From Bemisia tabaci (Eukaryota; Arthropoda; Insecta; Hemiptera; Aleyrodidae), in NCBI RefSeq assembly GCF_918797505.1, contig NC_092797.1, positions 35,229,372 to 35,293,371 on the forward strand: DNA of 64,000 nucleotides. Reading direction: 5' to 3'. The first letter of the stretch is position 1. Each line of letters opens with the position of its first letter. Below the pieces are notes generated by a model that worked only from the letters and a program-made list of their open reading frames with translations, did not search any database and was not told where the DNA came from. A program made the translations under genes and the position numbers. Of the stretch, positions 24,330 through 36,273 are shown one piece after another.

Positions 24330-24609
24330 CTGCAGGCTGATTATTGAAATTGATATACAAAAGCTATGGACAAAGAGGATAAAAAGGATATGGAGGGATC
24401 CTAATGGTGGAAGCAGGTGGTTGCAATGGACAGAGGACGTAGGTAATGGACTAACTAACGGCAACCTACGAGAGACCCGATAGTTAGTCCATCATTTACC
24501 CCCTTAGTCTATAAGGACCACCCATTTCAACCGATAGGATCGCTCTATACTCCTTATGTCTTCTTTGTCTATAGCTTTGTCTATAATAAATTTCAATAAT
24601 CGGCCCGCA
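24330..24609. mobile_element. Inverted-repeat element K, copy 2
   Basis: Ends CTGCAGGCTGATTATTGAAA and TTTCAATAATCGGCCCGCAG. The middle has GGACTAACTAACGGC and its complement, so almost the whole 280 bp folds back. Confidence 0.85.
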
Positions 24610-26563
24610 GGTGTGCCGCATACATTTAGGTTTCGGTTTCCACTCTGGTGCTCGGTTGGAGTTTAGCTCGTTTTCGGGGACTAACATGATGTGCATTAAT
24701 TACGTGTGCAAGCACTTAGGAGAATGTTTCTGAGGCACCGAGTCGCTGCGCTGTGTGCCGTCCTTGGAAGACACTTGATTCAAGTAGTGTCACTGCATTC
24801 CGCCCTTTGACACAACCCGCACGGTTTAATCTTTGACAATTCTCACCGCTTCATCAAACACCCATTCAAACCGCGGAAGCTAGCTCATCAGCAGGAGAAT
24901 TCCTACTTCCACTGTACGGAAATGACAGAAAAGAAAATACACAGAGTCTAAATTGTAGAACCGGCCAAATTAAACTCATGCTTCAAAATCACTGAAAACA
25001 CGGTGCTTGGCTCATGCATGACGATTCTCAAATTGCCGCCGGGAGTTTTCACCTCTTGATTCGAGCTGAATTTCTCTAGGAACGAGAAAGAAATCCTGGG
25101 GATAAGCAAAACAGTGGCTTATTGAGCATCATACTTTTTTATTCAAGGAAAAATATTTCTTGGCGGCAGATTTAAGATTTCATTTTTTTTTGTTTTTTTT
25201 TTTTTTGAATAAAGAAATGTTGGCTATTTTGGAAATAGGTATCCAAATTAATCGTCTGATTAAATCATATTACGATGACACACATATGGAGGTAATAATA
25301 ATCTAGTTTTTTAGTAGATCGATTTTTGTTGGGCTGGATGGAAAAATCGGATTTGGAATTTCGCCGGAAAACTAACCCTATAATAAATGTACTCCGGATC
25401 AAATTGCCTTGTTTCATTTTTGCACCGGGAGAGCCGTTAAATTGCATTATAATCGGGTGATTTGGCACCCTCAACTCAGCAGATCAAGGCTGTTCCTCAT
25501 TAATATGATTTTTGAAACTGTTAACTTTAAATTGCCATAACTGTAGTTTGGTTTTACAATTTTCGTCGCAAAATATGTGTAAAATTATCTCTTGTGCTCT
25601 AATATCGAAAACTGCATTACATTTTAGTGTACTGAATCTTTTTTTTCCCGTGGATGATCACGAATGTGTCAGTGGATAACGTTGAGGGGGATGCCGAGAA
25701 TCCTCTTTCAAAAAGGTGGGTAGCGAAATCGTGTGCCTTTGCTATCTTTCGTGAAGAGACTCTCACGTTAAACGTATTTTAAAAGCGAAAAGTAACCGGG
25801 CAACGTTGGTAGATGTGTACAAAACAAATACGCGTACTGTGATCTGCATGGGCGTATTTTTGAGTTATGTCACCCAGTGGTGGCTGGAGGTCATATGCGA
25901 GCATGCTTGCTTTGTCGCGACTATCTCGGAGATTCATCAAGGCGAGGAACTATTTTCAAAACTTTTTCCCTCACACAAGAATCCAGTTTCTTTGAACCCG
26001 GACCCTTACACCCGAAAACGGTGAGCAGAAAATGCTCAATGAGTATGAGCGTGGCTCATACTTCCGGACGAACCCGTATTAGGAAAACAAAATCGAGTAC
26101 TGAAACAACATTGAGATGTGTGTGACTGCGTTGTCAAAAATGATATTTGAAGTACATGTAGGATCAGAATTCCACTTTGCAACGAAATTGGGGTAATACC
26201 ATCGCACTACACAAATACTTTTTAATCCATATTCAAATTTAAACTGAAGGAATTGAAATGAACAGTCGAGGGCTCAGGGGGAAATAGGAAACACCTTACA
26301 TCAACTGTATCTTCCGGAAAAAAAAAACATTGTGAGTTACACCATTACAGTGTTAGGATTAAAGAAGCTTAAATTCAAGTGGGTTTCATAAAATGGTGGA
26401 AAAAAATTGAATTATGAGAGAATAATTCTTCTTTTCCTTCTAAGAGGTGTACGTGTGACTTTTCAGATTTTTAGGTCAAATCGTATTTGTGATAGCTAGA
26501 AAAAGTATAAATTACTGGAAAATCATTATTAGTTTAAAGTTGTAAAGCTGGTTTTAAGTTAAA

Positions 26564-26701
26564 GCGCCTTGATGCAACTATTCGTGTTCTACGGATGTGC
26601 GTGTTGCATATTCAAAAATTGAAGGCACTTTCGCTTTTCTCACTTCCTCAAAGATGCCCGGTACTCGTCAGTCGTAGCACTCTAAAAACAGAGTGCTGAT
26701 A
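26564..26701 (+). repeat. Dispersed structured repeat L, copy 1
   Basis: About 138 bp, TATTCGTGTTCTACGGATGT inside a 7 bp stem (ATGCAAC/GTTGCAT), then a TTCAA/TTGAA hairpin, then a terminal hairpin AGCACTC-loop-GAGTGCT. Resembles copy 2 at 27051. Could be a SINE or a small RNA gene; no tRNA, snRNA or snoRNA signature was recognised. Confidence 0.7.
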
Positions 26702-27050
26702 TGGGGAGAGTACTCTTGAGTTAGTGACAAGATGCTATAGAATCTGAGGCCAATAATTGAATCGGTCATTCTAAAAAAAGACTTGAAAGCCAGAAATGAA
26801 AATACGAGAAAAACATTGGTGACTGTAGTGATCAATCTGTTTTAAATCGTACGTTACTTAATAATGTGATTTAATAATTTACCGCTTTAATATTTCAGGA
26901 CTTTAAAATTTAGAGCGGGTCGATTAAAACGGCGTTACTGTTTTTCTCGGATTACAATAAATGGCGCTGAAGTTTTTTTTTTACAATAATTGATTCAAAA
27001 CGATCATTTTCTCGATCTACTACTACACTAATATTTGTAATTGGGTTAAG

Positions 27051-27194
27051 GCGCCCTGATACAACTATTCGTGTTCTACGGATGTGCGTGTTGCATGTTC
27101 AAAATTGAAGGCACTTTCGCTTTTCTTACCTCTTCAGAAATGCACGAGAGTTGCCATTATAGTTATAGCGCCCTTAAAAAGAGCGCCTATGTGG
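27051..27194 (+). repeat. Dispersed structured repeat L, copy 2
   Basis: Same order as copy 1 (CTATTCGTGTTCTACGGATG, TTGAAGGCACTTTCGCTTTT). The end carries a different but again self-complementary hairpin, GCGC-CCTTAAAAAGA-GCGC. Confidence 0.7.
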
Positions 27195-27713
27195 AGAAAC
27201 TAGGTATTGCATCTCAATCCTTTCACTACTTTACTGGAAACGGGGAATTTAATTCAAATTTCGTGGGAATATGAAATGATTAGTTACGTGTAAAAATCAC
27301 ACATACAATTTTCTTTTTGAGGTCATCGTAAGAATCGGGTATTTCCGTACCGCTAAACAGGAGAATTCGGGCGTTTCCTGAACTTCCATATCAATCTCGT
27401 AAAAACCGTGCTTCAATCAACGTATCGTTGGGGAAACTACCAGACCGCGTATCTCGGTTTGCAACGTTGCAGACTTTCTGTCATACTTGATTTTGTAAAT
27501 GAAGAATTCTTCAACGTCAATTCTTAAAGAACTTCCAAGATTCTTCTTCTCTGTGCAGAGCAAATTCCGAAAAAAACTTCTAGGGGTGATGTCGATTTGT
27601 TCTCCATTAAAAAAACATTCAACAGGAGTGGAGACGTTTAAACATCGCAAACGAGATACATGGTTAGGAGATTCCACCGTCGGTATCCGTTTTTCCGTAC
27701 GGTTGACACCCTG

Positions 27714-27942
27714 CACTGGTAAAATAAACACATTGGATCTAGAGTCCAGACTCTTGAAGACATTGACAAGAAAAAGGACTCTTGATTCAATCAGATGTTA
27801 GCTTAAATCAAAAGGAAATCCGCTCAAATTAAGAGACTTTGTTCTTGATTTAAGCTTAAATCTGATTGAATCAAGAGTCTTTTTTCTTGTCAATGTTTTC
27901 AAGAGTCTGGACTCAAGATCCAATGTGTATTTTTTTCCAGTG
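27714..27942. mobile_element. Palindromic MITE B, copy 2
   Basis: From CACTGGT to TTTTTTCCAGTG. The arms pair almost throughout (GGATCTAGAGTCCAGACTCT pairs with its complement at 27903-27922). It borders the GC-rich island at 27.95 kb. Confidence 0.9.
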
Positions 27943-27949
27943 TGCTAGA

Positions 27950-28272
27950 AATAGAAAACTCCCGGATATTGCGAAAATCGATTCCAAAATATTTTCCACG
28001 ATTTTTGTGGGTGGGCGGGGGTCGGGGGCGCCGGACTGGGTCCTCCTCGTCAGCTTTTCCATAGCCTCAAACAGAAGGAAGAACCGGGACTCGCCGTTTT
28101 TGGTCTGCGGCTGCGCCACGCGCGACGGCACGAACATTCGCGCGATTTTAAGTTTGTTTTTCATTAGTTCGATCGGTGTGCGTCCTTCGCGCGGGCGTCT
28201 TAATTTAGATTTAAGACGAGGCGAACTCTTCATTTTATCGTCGCCGCTTGCGCTTGTCCGATCCACACGCAC
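27950..28272 (-). CDS. GC-rich island with an unidentified minus-strand reading frame
   Basis: Seen: a minus-strand frame with a good start context (GATAAAATGA, ATG near 28233) in a GC-rich island. The peptide begins MKSSPRLKSKLRRPREG and continues with KNKLKIARMFVPSRVAQPQ and FFLLFEAMEKLTRRTQ. It is basic, with no signal peptide and no family I recognise. It runs open until it enters MITE B copy 27714-27942, so the true exon must end before about 27950. No consensus donor was found there, which counts against it. The plus-strand frame through the same stretch (27866-28342) reads into the MITE and looks random. Alternatives: a first exon of a short isoform of the minus-strand gene, or a non-coding CpG island. 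Confidence 0.28.
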
Positions 28273-28510
28273 GCCCTCGCATTGTGTACGTCCTCCCGCG
28301 CAGAATCCGATGACCCGCGCCCGTCGAGGGATTTCAAATTAATTATCCGGATCCGACGAAAAAATAATCACTCGACGGGAGAGGCACGAAGAAAAGTGAC
28401 AAGCGTACGCTTGTTATTGAACCGTTTCGTTCGAAGATGACTCAACTCGGAGGAGAAACACATGCGAAAAATACTGATTGGAATCATTATTTTCAATTTT
28501 CTGAAAGAAT

Positions 28511-28738
28511 ACCGGAAAAAAAACACATTTGGTCTACAGTACAGAATCTTAAAAACATCGACAAGAAAAAATACTCTTGATTCAATCAGATTAAAGCTTA
28601 AATCAAGAACCAAGCCTCTTAATTTGAGCGGATTTCCTTTTGATTTAAGCTTAAATCTGATTGAATTAAGAGTCCTTTTTCTTGTCGATGTTTTCAAGTA
28701 TCTGGACTCTAGATCCAATGTGTTCTGTTTTTCCAGTG
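28511..28738. mobile_element. Palindromic MITE B, copy 3
   Basis: About 228 bp, ends ACCGGAAAAA and TTTTTCCAGTG. TTTAAGCTTAAATC-type sequence marks the two stem repeats around the centre. It sits on the other side of the 28 kb island from copy 2, 568 bp away. Confidence 0.9.
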
Positions 28739-30439
28739 TATTTATCGGGCAGTTGTTAAATTTTCAGAGAGTAACAGGCAGCGCAAGGGTAAAACAGAGC
28801 ATTTATGGTTATTAGATTCCTGATCATATTATTGTCTCACGGGAATCGAGTAATAGTATTAGATTTCTGTCAGTGTGAATCATGCCTCCGGTTGAGTTTA
28901 CCAGCCACGCGATGAAGGCTGTTACAAATCCAGTACTGATTACTAGATTTTTGGGGGATCATAATTTATAATCAGAAATCTATTAGCCACTGATATTCTT
29001 CTTTTATTATGTAATACCAGGTTCACTGTGGCACATTCGGTTTCCTAATCTTCCTCGACTTTTCCTGTTCCCTGTTCCTTTTCTTGTTTCTGCTCTTAAA
29101 TCCTGATGCTTTTATCCTTAATTTTTTTTTGGTTTTTGCACGGGAAAAGAAACGGTAAAAATCAGCGTTAAAACAATTTAAGCAGCGAACGCTTCAAATC
29201 TACGCCGATCAGTATAGTATCACATAAAAATTTTGTATTTTCCAGTGTCCTTTAATTCTTTTTTCCATGTTTTTTCTCGTCAAATTGAAGTTCCCGTGCA
29301 TCCGCATTTTCCACCTCCCTGTATGCTGAAAATCCTGAAAAAAGCAGTTTTCAAGAGGTTCTCTTTTTCCATCTCTTTGTAAATAAAAGAGATGAACTAT
29401 CAATGATCAATATATACAAATAGAATCAACATAAAAAATTAGTATAACATACGTGCTGCACAGTTCGAATTCCAGAGGCCTCTAGGGAATCAGGATCCAA
29501 AGATCGGCTCCGAGGTTTGGATAAGATCGAATCTTCCTCGCTTTTTTTAATAATCCAACGGAAGTAAGAGGACATGACTTCAGCGTCTTGATCGCGTTGA
29601 GGCAAAAGCTATCGAGCACTTTCACTCACGAACAAATTTTGCTTCAATAATACACCAACGATGAAATAAACACCGTAATAATTGCGTATGTCTATTAAAA
29701 ATGGAATTCCGACCTTATGAACAGTATATTAAATTTAGTTTGAACATAATTGCGAACAGAGAACACTAAAGTTTGGTCCGAAACAACCGGTTTTTGACGT
29801 GAGAATTTGCACGAGTCGAGTCTTCATAGCACTGGAATCCGCACATGACTTGATTTTACTTCTCTAAAATTTTGTCAATTTTCATGTTTAAACGCTGTTA
29901 AATTCCAGGGTTAACGGCTACGCTGCCGGTAAAGAAAAATAGTTAAAGAAACTACGCCAGGGAGCAAAATAAAAAAATATTTCAAGTATCGAAGACCAGG
30001 AGAACCGCAGAGATAAATATTATGAGTATCGCTGACAAATATATCAGGAAAAGGAGATGCAACTTTAAACATATTCTGATCCATTTATTATATAATGCTA
30101 ATGCGACGTAAATCGGACGGGAGGTATAGGACGAATGTACTGGAATCCTTTAAATGCAGATTCATGCATAAAAGAGGATACATTTAGGTTATCAGATACA
30201 CACAATTCAAGATTAAAATATTTTTGAAACCACAAGACGGATCGGAGTTTAGTAAGCGGCTTAGATGTTAACATTCAACCTACTCTGCCGCTTTATCTAA
30301 ACATACCAAGTTCGAGCTCTGAACAGTTTTTTGAGATCTTCAAAATAATGTGAACAGATTCGATTGGACAGTTCCTTTTTTAAAAACTTTATAAGAATAA
30401 ATTTCGTAACTACTACACGTACGATACGACTTTTATTTT
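28739..30439. other. No recognised gene, about 1.7 kb
   Basis: AT-rich sequence inside the presumed giant intron; no inverted repeats or exons seen. Confidence 0.5.
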
Positions 30440-30690
30440 ACAGGGTTGCCATAATTTCATCATATTTAAATTCCCTGACTATTCTTGCTATTCCCTGACT
30501 CTGAAATTTTCGCATTCTCTGACATCCCCCTTCGAATAATACTTCCACTTTGATTTTTCCCTTAAAATTGCACTGATTTCTGCTAAAAGCTTAACTCCTT
30601 AAATTATCTGACTTTTTGACTGAGTTCCCTTACTTTCTTTGACTTTTCCCGGTCGCTGAAAATTCCCTCACTTTATCGATTTTCCAGACC
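30440..30690. repeat. TTCCCTGAC-phrase repeat, copy 1
   Basis: GGTTGCCATAATTTC then irregular repeats of TTCCCTGACT every 20-30 bp up to TTTTCCAGACC. Also at 56340-56830 and, weakly, at 52195-52290. Confidence 0.75.
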
Positions 30691-31270
30691 GCCGAGAACC
30701 CTAAATTTATTGACACAATCGGATTTTTTGCCCCCATTCAAAATTTGTTTCCAGTATTATACAAGAAATTTAAAATCGGAGGGAACGGAAGAGAATCTAC
30801 TGGCTGGGGAATGGGGGTAGGGTGAGGTGTAAAGGCAAAGGGGATAAAAAAATCTGTACAAGTACAAGTCTATTGTTGTCGCTGTGGGCCATACAGCGTC
30901 TTGACAAAGAGATATCAGCGCGAATAAAACCCGCCCTGTATTGAAAATTTGAATGATGTTATCGACGCGACAGCAGAACCGGTTGCTACTGTATACACTG
31001 GAGGCTTCGGAGTCTGACGAAGTGATTAGTAAAATTGAATTCCTATTCTCATCCTCAGCCCAACGATAGACGATAAAAGGTGAGGAGGAAGAGAGCGAAA
31101 TTGAATAGATGACTCACTGTAGCGCAAAAAGTGAACGCGACGCGGGGTTCAAATCAGCCATCAGCTGATCGGAATCAGGACCCCGGTTAAGCCACGCTTC
31201 CACAGGCGGCTCGCGACGCGACGTGGAATTGGCCGCGCGGCAAATCCGCGCCCCCCGGTGCGATGATTTA

Positions 31271-31806
31271 AAATATACCTACGGGTTGGTTGTTAAGTTT
31301 GATAGACAAAGTGATCGATAAAGAAGAAATGGAGGGTACGGAGCGATCCTATTGGTTGAAATGGGTGGTTCCTGTAGATTAGGGGAGAAAATGATGGACT
31401 ACATTGCAACCACCCACCAGTATTCGAAACTCACCTTCGAGTTTCAGGAGCCTCCTAGCCAATCAAGCTCGATTTTTAGGAGCCATTGAGGATTTTTTAG
31501 GGGCCAAGTTGAGTTTTTGCCTATATATCACGGCGCATTTCAGGAAAAGTTGTAATATGGTGCCGTGCGTTGAAATTTCGAAAAATCACCAATTCGATTT
31601 TTTTAGGGGGGGAGGAGGGGGCTATTTTTAGGGGTCACGTTGTCGCAAAGCCTTCATTTTACAGGCGTCATGACGGATTTCTTGGGCGCATTCAGAGCAT
31701 TGGCGCCTGCAGTGAGTTTCGAACACTGCCACCCACTTCCAACAATGGGATCCCTCCTTATCCTTTTCGTCTTCTTTGTCAATAGCTTTGTCTATCAATG
31801 TCAAAA
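31271..31806. mobile_element. Inverted-repeat element K, copy 3, interrupted
   Basis: Left part 31271-31417 (TTTGATAGACAAAG, GGAGCGATCCTATTGGTTGA) and right part 31729-31806 (CTTTGTCTATCAATGTCAAA) belong to one K element split by the hAT insertion at 31418-31728. Confidence 0.82.
31418..31728. mobile_element. 311 bp hAT-type element (TSD CCACCCAC) nested in element K
   Basis: Exact CCACCCAC repeat at 31410-31417 and 31729-31736. Ends CAGTATTCGAAACTCACC and GGTGAG-type complement (GTGAGTTTCGAACACTG). Contains repeated TTAGGGGCCA and TTTAGGAGCCA phrases. It splits element K copy 3. Confidence 0.9.
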
Positions 31807-32523
31807 ATCAGTTGCTCAGCAAATGGCTGTTGCCACTGTTAAAGCAATTCGCATTGCAAACGCGTGTGGCAACGGACGGGTTTAAAATCATTGGATCCGG
31901 TCGCGCGAATGAGCCGGTGACTTCTCGTCGCGCACAGCCTGTGGAAGCGGGGCTTCACATTGCTCTGTTGAGCAGCACGAGATAAAGTCTTTTCAGCTGA
32001 CCTTGAACGAGGAAGCTCTAGGTCGGAAGCTCGACGAAAGAATCTATCAAAAGGTCGCATAATTTAAGAAATTTTTTTGCGATGGGTAGGAGGCTAACGA
32101 TGAAATTAGAATACCGGCGACGGACACCGGTCTCACCATCCTGAAGCCCAATTCACACGACCAATTTTTTATATCCAATTATTCTCGCGAATGTAAGTCA
32201 CCTTTAATTCGGGTGTGATATGTTCGCAAAAAAGATTGTTGCATGGCGAAAAATTCTAACACCGCATTCAAGTTCTCTTTTAACTTGTTACCCAATTATC
32301 GACGCCCTTTAAACGAAACATCGTTGGAATTCAACTTTCTCGCATTGCATAAAATCTCATTGAATTTCTTTCGATCGTACAGAGAAATTGGTCAGTGAAA
32401 GATTATGTAAGAGAAAGAGAGGATATCAAACAATTATTCTAGGAAGCGGGGTTTTCAAGGTTTAAAGCCTGCAATTAAAAACGAAAGAAGATCCCTTTTT
32501 GACCATAAAATCTTCATAGAACC

Positions 32524-32780
32524 AATTGGATTGCATTTTGCAAAAAGGAGCCACTAGCATTCCAATGTTGCTAAGATTGTGCAACTTTGTTTACCTTGCA
32601 AATATATAAACTGATAATCGAAATCTTACTCCCCATTTACTATGAATTAAGACGAAAATTAAATTTTTTATTGTAAATGTTTGCATTATTTCAGTATTTA
32701 TTTGAAGAGAATGTATAAGCTGCACAATCCTTGCAACACTGGAATGCTAGTGGTTCCTTTTTGCAAAATGCAATCCAATT
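32524..32780. mobile_element. MITE C, copy 1
   Basis: Inverted ends AATTGGATTGCATTTTGCAA / TTGCAAAATGCAATCCAATT, continuing through CATTCCAATGTTGCTAAG and its complement. AT-rich centre, no frame. Confidence 0.88.
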
Positions 32781-33180
32781 ATGAAAAGATATCTTAGTGA
32801 TCATTCTCTCTAGATAAAGTTATAGTGCTTTCTGTTAGATTCAATTTAGAAGATCAATGGTAAAACAGAAAATTAAAATCCTAGAGGACCTTCCAAAACT
32901 ATAATTAACACCAGAGTAACTGCAATTTGGTGATGATGCAAATTTTCGTAGGAAATCTTGCGTCACACCACTAAATTGCAGCAGCCTCGCGTTTGTTTTA
33001 CCGATGACACTCTGCACGATGAGCTCAATTAAATTCGTTAATTAGCACCTCTGTAACAAAAGCGTGGTTGCCAAAAAGGTGCTAAAAACTAGGAGCGGGA
33101 CTTGGCTGAGAAACTTAAGTTGAGGAAGATTAGTTTGGCAACCTGACGGTAAGTGAACGACGGATGGGCATAGGACGGCA

Positions 33181-33423
33181 CTGCCGTGCTAAAGAAAAAT
33201 ACCGTATGACATTTGGACGTTTTTAAATTCCTTCTGCTAAAACATACGTTTCGTGGGAACCTTATGGATGGTATAATTCAATTTTTCAGAGGATTTTATT
33301 TCAAATTTCATTCTAATGTATCTGAAAATTGGATGGGGAAAATATCCATGATAAACATGTATTTAGACGGGGGAATTTGGCAGCAAACGAATGCTCATAC
33401 ATCGTTCTTCCTCAGCACGGCAA
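33181..33423. mobile_element. MITE A, copy 3
   Basis: Left end CTGCCGTGCTAAAGAAAAAT, right end CTTCCTCAGCACGGCAA. The flanks GGCA and GGTA differ by one base, as expected for an old 4-bp duplication. Confidence 0.85.
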
Positions 33424-33704
33424 GGTAAAATCGCTTGAGAGAATCTTGGCGTTTAGAGCGCGTTAGACCAACGGGAACCAACACTTCATTCCGAGCACGT
33501 AAAATGTGATGATGTAAAAACATAAAATCGGAGGTTACATGCGTGCTTGCCGTCATTCTTAGACATATCCACCAAAAAAAAAAAAGAAAGAAAGAAAAAA
33601 CTCCCAGAAATTCGCGTTCTTTATGATACTGGCACTAGCCTTTGGGTTGCGTTCATTTCGGATGGTCTAGTTCAACTAACAAGATACTCGTAAATGTTCT
33701 TTAT

Positions 33705-33902
33705 CAGTGGCGTACTTATAAGGCCCGCGATGCGGAAGGGCCCACATCTCTAAGGGGCCCAGCCCAGCCCAGCTGGAACTTTTAAAAACATTTTTAAAAC
33801 TTTTAAATAAATGTTATCCCTTAATCGAGCCTTATTGGTGGTGTTGAGGAGGGCTCAGCAATAGTCTTTGGGCGGACCCGCGCTTGGCAACTTACGCTAC
33901 TG
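33705..33902. mobile_element. 198 bp hAT-type MITE
   Basis: Ends CAGTGGCGTACTTATAAG and CAACTTACGCTACTG. The flanks TTCTTTAT and ATTTTTAT match at 6 of 8. GGGCCC-rich body (GGGGCCCAGCCCAGCCCAGC near 33757). Confidence 0.8.
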
Positions 33903-33910
33903 ATTTTTAT

Positions 33911-34590
33911 CAATGGTTTTCTCTCATTTTAACTCATATTAAGGCGTTCTGCAAGAAATTCCGAGAATAATAAATTTACTCTTCTAATATATTTTATAAT
34001 TCCATAGTTCATGACTGCGCCGTATTGATTTTCATCAACTGTCAACTTCTTTGGACAAAAAAAGGATATATTTTCCGGGATTGGACAACACTGCGCGTGG
34101 ACGATAAATGATACGTGCGGTCAATCGCCCGCAACGTGACGTCTTGTCTCGTCATGCTTAGCAAGAACAGCGTAGATGTGTATGGTTTCCATTGAAGTTA
34201 GGCGGTTCCTGTTTAGCACGACAGAGCACTTGTCTTCAGCACCGCTGCCGCCGCTTTCGGTTGTTCTCCCAGTTTGACGAAGGTTAACAACGTTCCCTGA
34301 TTTTGTCATCGTTTCCCGTCAGATTCAAGCAGCAAAGCGAAAACGAGCAATAGAGCTACCTCGTCAATGAAACGAAAAACGTGAGTTTTCTTGCGCAGTT
34401 GTCAACTAATTTACATTTTAAGCCCCACGCCACAACGAAAAGTCACGTTGTCATTAATTATCATGTGTATGAACCTTTTCAATCCCCAAATTTTAATTTT
34501 TTATCATAGTTTTTTCTGGGATACACAGGCAAGATTTCCATGGGTATTGCAGCTACAGACAAGTAATAAGTGTGTTTAGATAGGCCCGCT

Positions 34591-34637
<47 letters not shown>

Positions 34638-35540
34638 GAGAGATGCCTCAGGATTTTTTGATAATAAGTGATGAAATGGGTCTGCGGGTCGATTGTTGAA
34701 TCATTATGTCAAATCATATCGAATGACAATGCTATGTATCGATCAAGGTCCTCCGATAACGATTCAACAATCGATCCGCTGATGCATAAACTTTTGCTAC
34801 AGCAAACAGACGAGTTGCCTTCGAAGAGGAAAGGCTTGAAAATCACGATGAGCATATCGGAAAAGTCGAAAATTTACTCCTAGCTTCACAAGCCGGGTAA
34901 AAAGTTTGGGTTTCCGCAGGCATAATTGCGAGTTGCCCCGATAGCTATCATCACTTCTATTGAGAGTGGGCTATAGGTAGAGTTAAAACGAAAAGAATTT
35001 ACTACACAAGGAGGAAAACAGGTTTTCACAGTCAACGTAATAGAGGTAGCTTTTTATGAATCAACAATCCAAGTGCCATATTTTCTGACAGCCTCGGCAG
35101 GAGGTGCGTAAATACTTTACGCACGATATTTAAAGACCCTTGCGAAAGTCGGGACTCTAGACACGATTATTTTCTTCATTAGCTGTTGGAGCCCAGCAAA
35201 GAGGCAGGTGCTGCACTGCTGCTGCGTTCTGACTGACCTAAGTTGTAAACGGAGGTCTCACTCTTTGTGCGAGAGTTCATGACCATATCTTTTTCCAATT
35301 AACTTCCTCCGCTGCGCTTCACCTATAGGTTAGAAATCCATTTATAGCTCTCAATTGCAAGCCATATACAACGACACTTTTACTATTCACTCTTTGAAAC
35401 AGGAGAGAAGAGGGGGAAACGGTGGGATGAGAGGAAGTTGCGAGTTTCATAAAGTAGTACGGAGTAACCCTTACTCTTATTCTGCAATTTGTAAAGGAAA
35501 CGTGGCCGGCTCTAAACTAGGATAAAATTCTTCAATCCTA
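33911..35540. other. No recognised gene, about 1.6 kb
   Basis: Contains the 44-T run. The 34660-34780 stretch has the inverted phrase GGTCGATTGTTGAATCATTA / GATTCAACAATCGATCC, a small hairpin of about 100 bp. Confidence 0.5.
34593..34636. repeat. Poly-T run, 44 bases
   Basis: Uninterrupted T tract. May be the A-tail of a minus-strand retroposed copy; no body was recognised downstream on that strand. Length may vary by sequencing. Confidence 0.95.
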
Positions 35541-35766
35541 CACTGGAAAAAAACACATTGGATCTTGAGTCCAGACTCGTCAAAACATTGACAAGAAAGA
35601 ATACTCTTGATTCAATCAGATTTTTGCTTAAATCAAAAGGAAATCCGCTCAAATTAAGAGGCTTGGTTCTTCATTTAAGCATAAATCCGATTGAATCAAG
35701 AGTCCTTTTTCTTGTCAATGTTTTCAAGAGTCTGGACTCTACATCCAGTGTGTTTTTTTTCAAGTG
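35541..35766. mobile_element. Palindromic MITE B, copy 4
   Basis: About 226 bp, ends CACTGGAAAAAAACACATTG and TTTTTTTTCAAGTG. Full hairpin, with no coding capacity beyond accidental frames. Confidence 0.9.
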
Positions 35767-36018
35767 TGTGCCATGTAAGAACCCTGACTGATACTCAAAA
35801 ATCTCTATTAGTCCATATATCCTATCCGTCCCGATTTTGGGCGATCACTTCTGCAGAAGAGGAGAGGTGATACGTCAAAAAATATTTACATTGCTTCTGA
35901 TTTCTCATGAAATTCTGTTACAATCTACTTATTGGTTTCCTCATAAAATATGAAATACGCTGGCAAAACCATGTTTTGAATCGGTAACTTAACTAAATTA
36001 AAGTTTAAACTCTCTAAA

Positions 36019-36273
36019 TGGACCGTGTTAAGCAGAAAGGAACCAAGCCACATCAGCTATTGCAAAATTTAATTGGGTAATTTAATCTTTTACATGAGAA
36101 CGGTTGCGCGGATTCTTGTGCAAATTTCAGTGAATTTTTAGCAAAGTACGAGGCAAATTCCTTAAAATTTCCAAAGGACTCCGCCCAAACGTTCTCTTGT
36201 AAAAAAATTAAATTACCGGTTAAATTTGGCAATAGCTGAGGTGGCTTGGTTCCTTTCTGCTAAACGCGATCCA
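36019..36273. mobile_element. MITE N, copy 2 (best preserved)
   Basis: Arms of about 46 bp: TGGACCGTGTTAAGCAGAAA... against the complement of ...TTTCTGCTAAACGCGATCCA, covering GGAACCAAGCCACATCAGCT. No frame. Confidence 0.87.

Noticed and set aside
28368..28815. Mirror-image frames of 116-117 codons
   Set aside because: They are translations of palindromic MITE B, also seen at 27499-27801, 35558-35791 and 58943-59267; similarity between the two strands comes from the palindrome.
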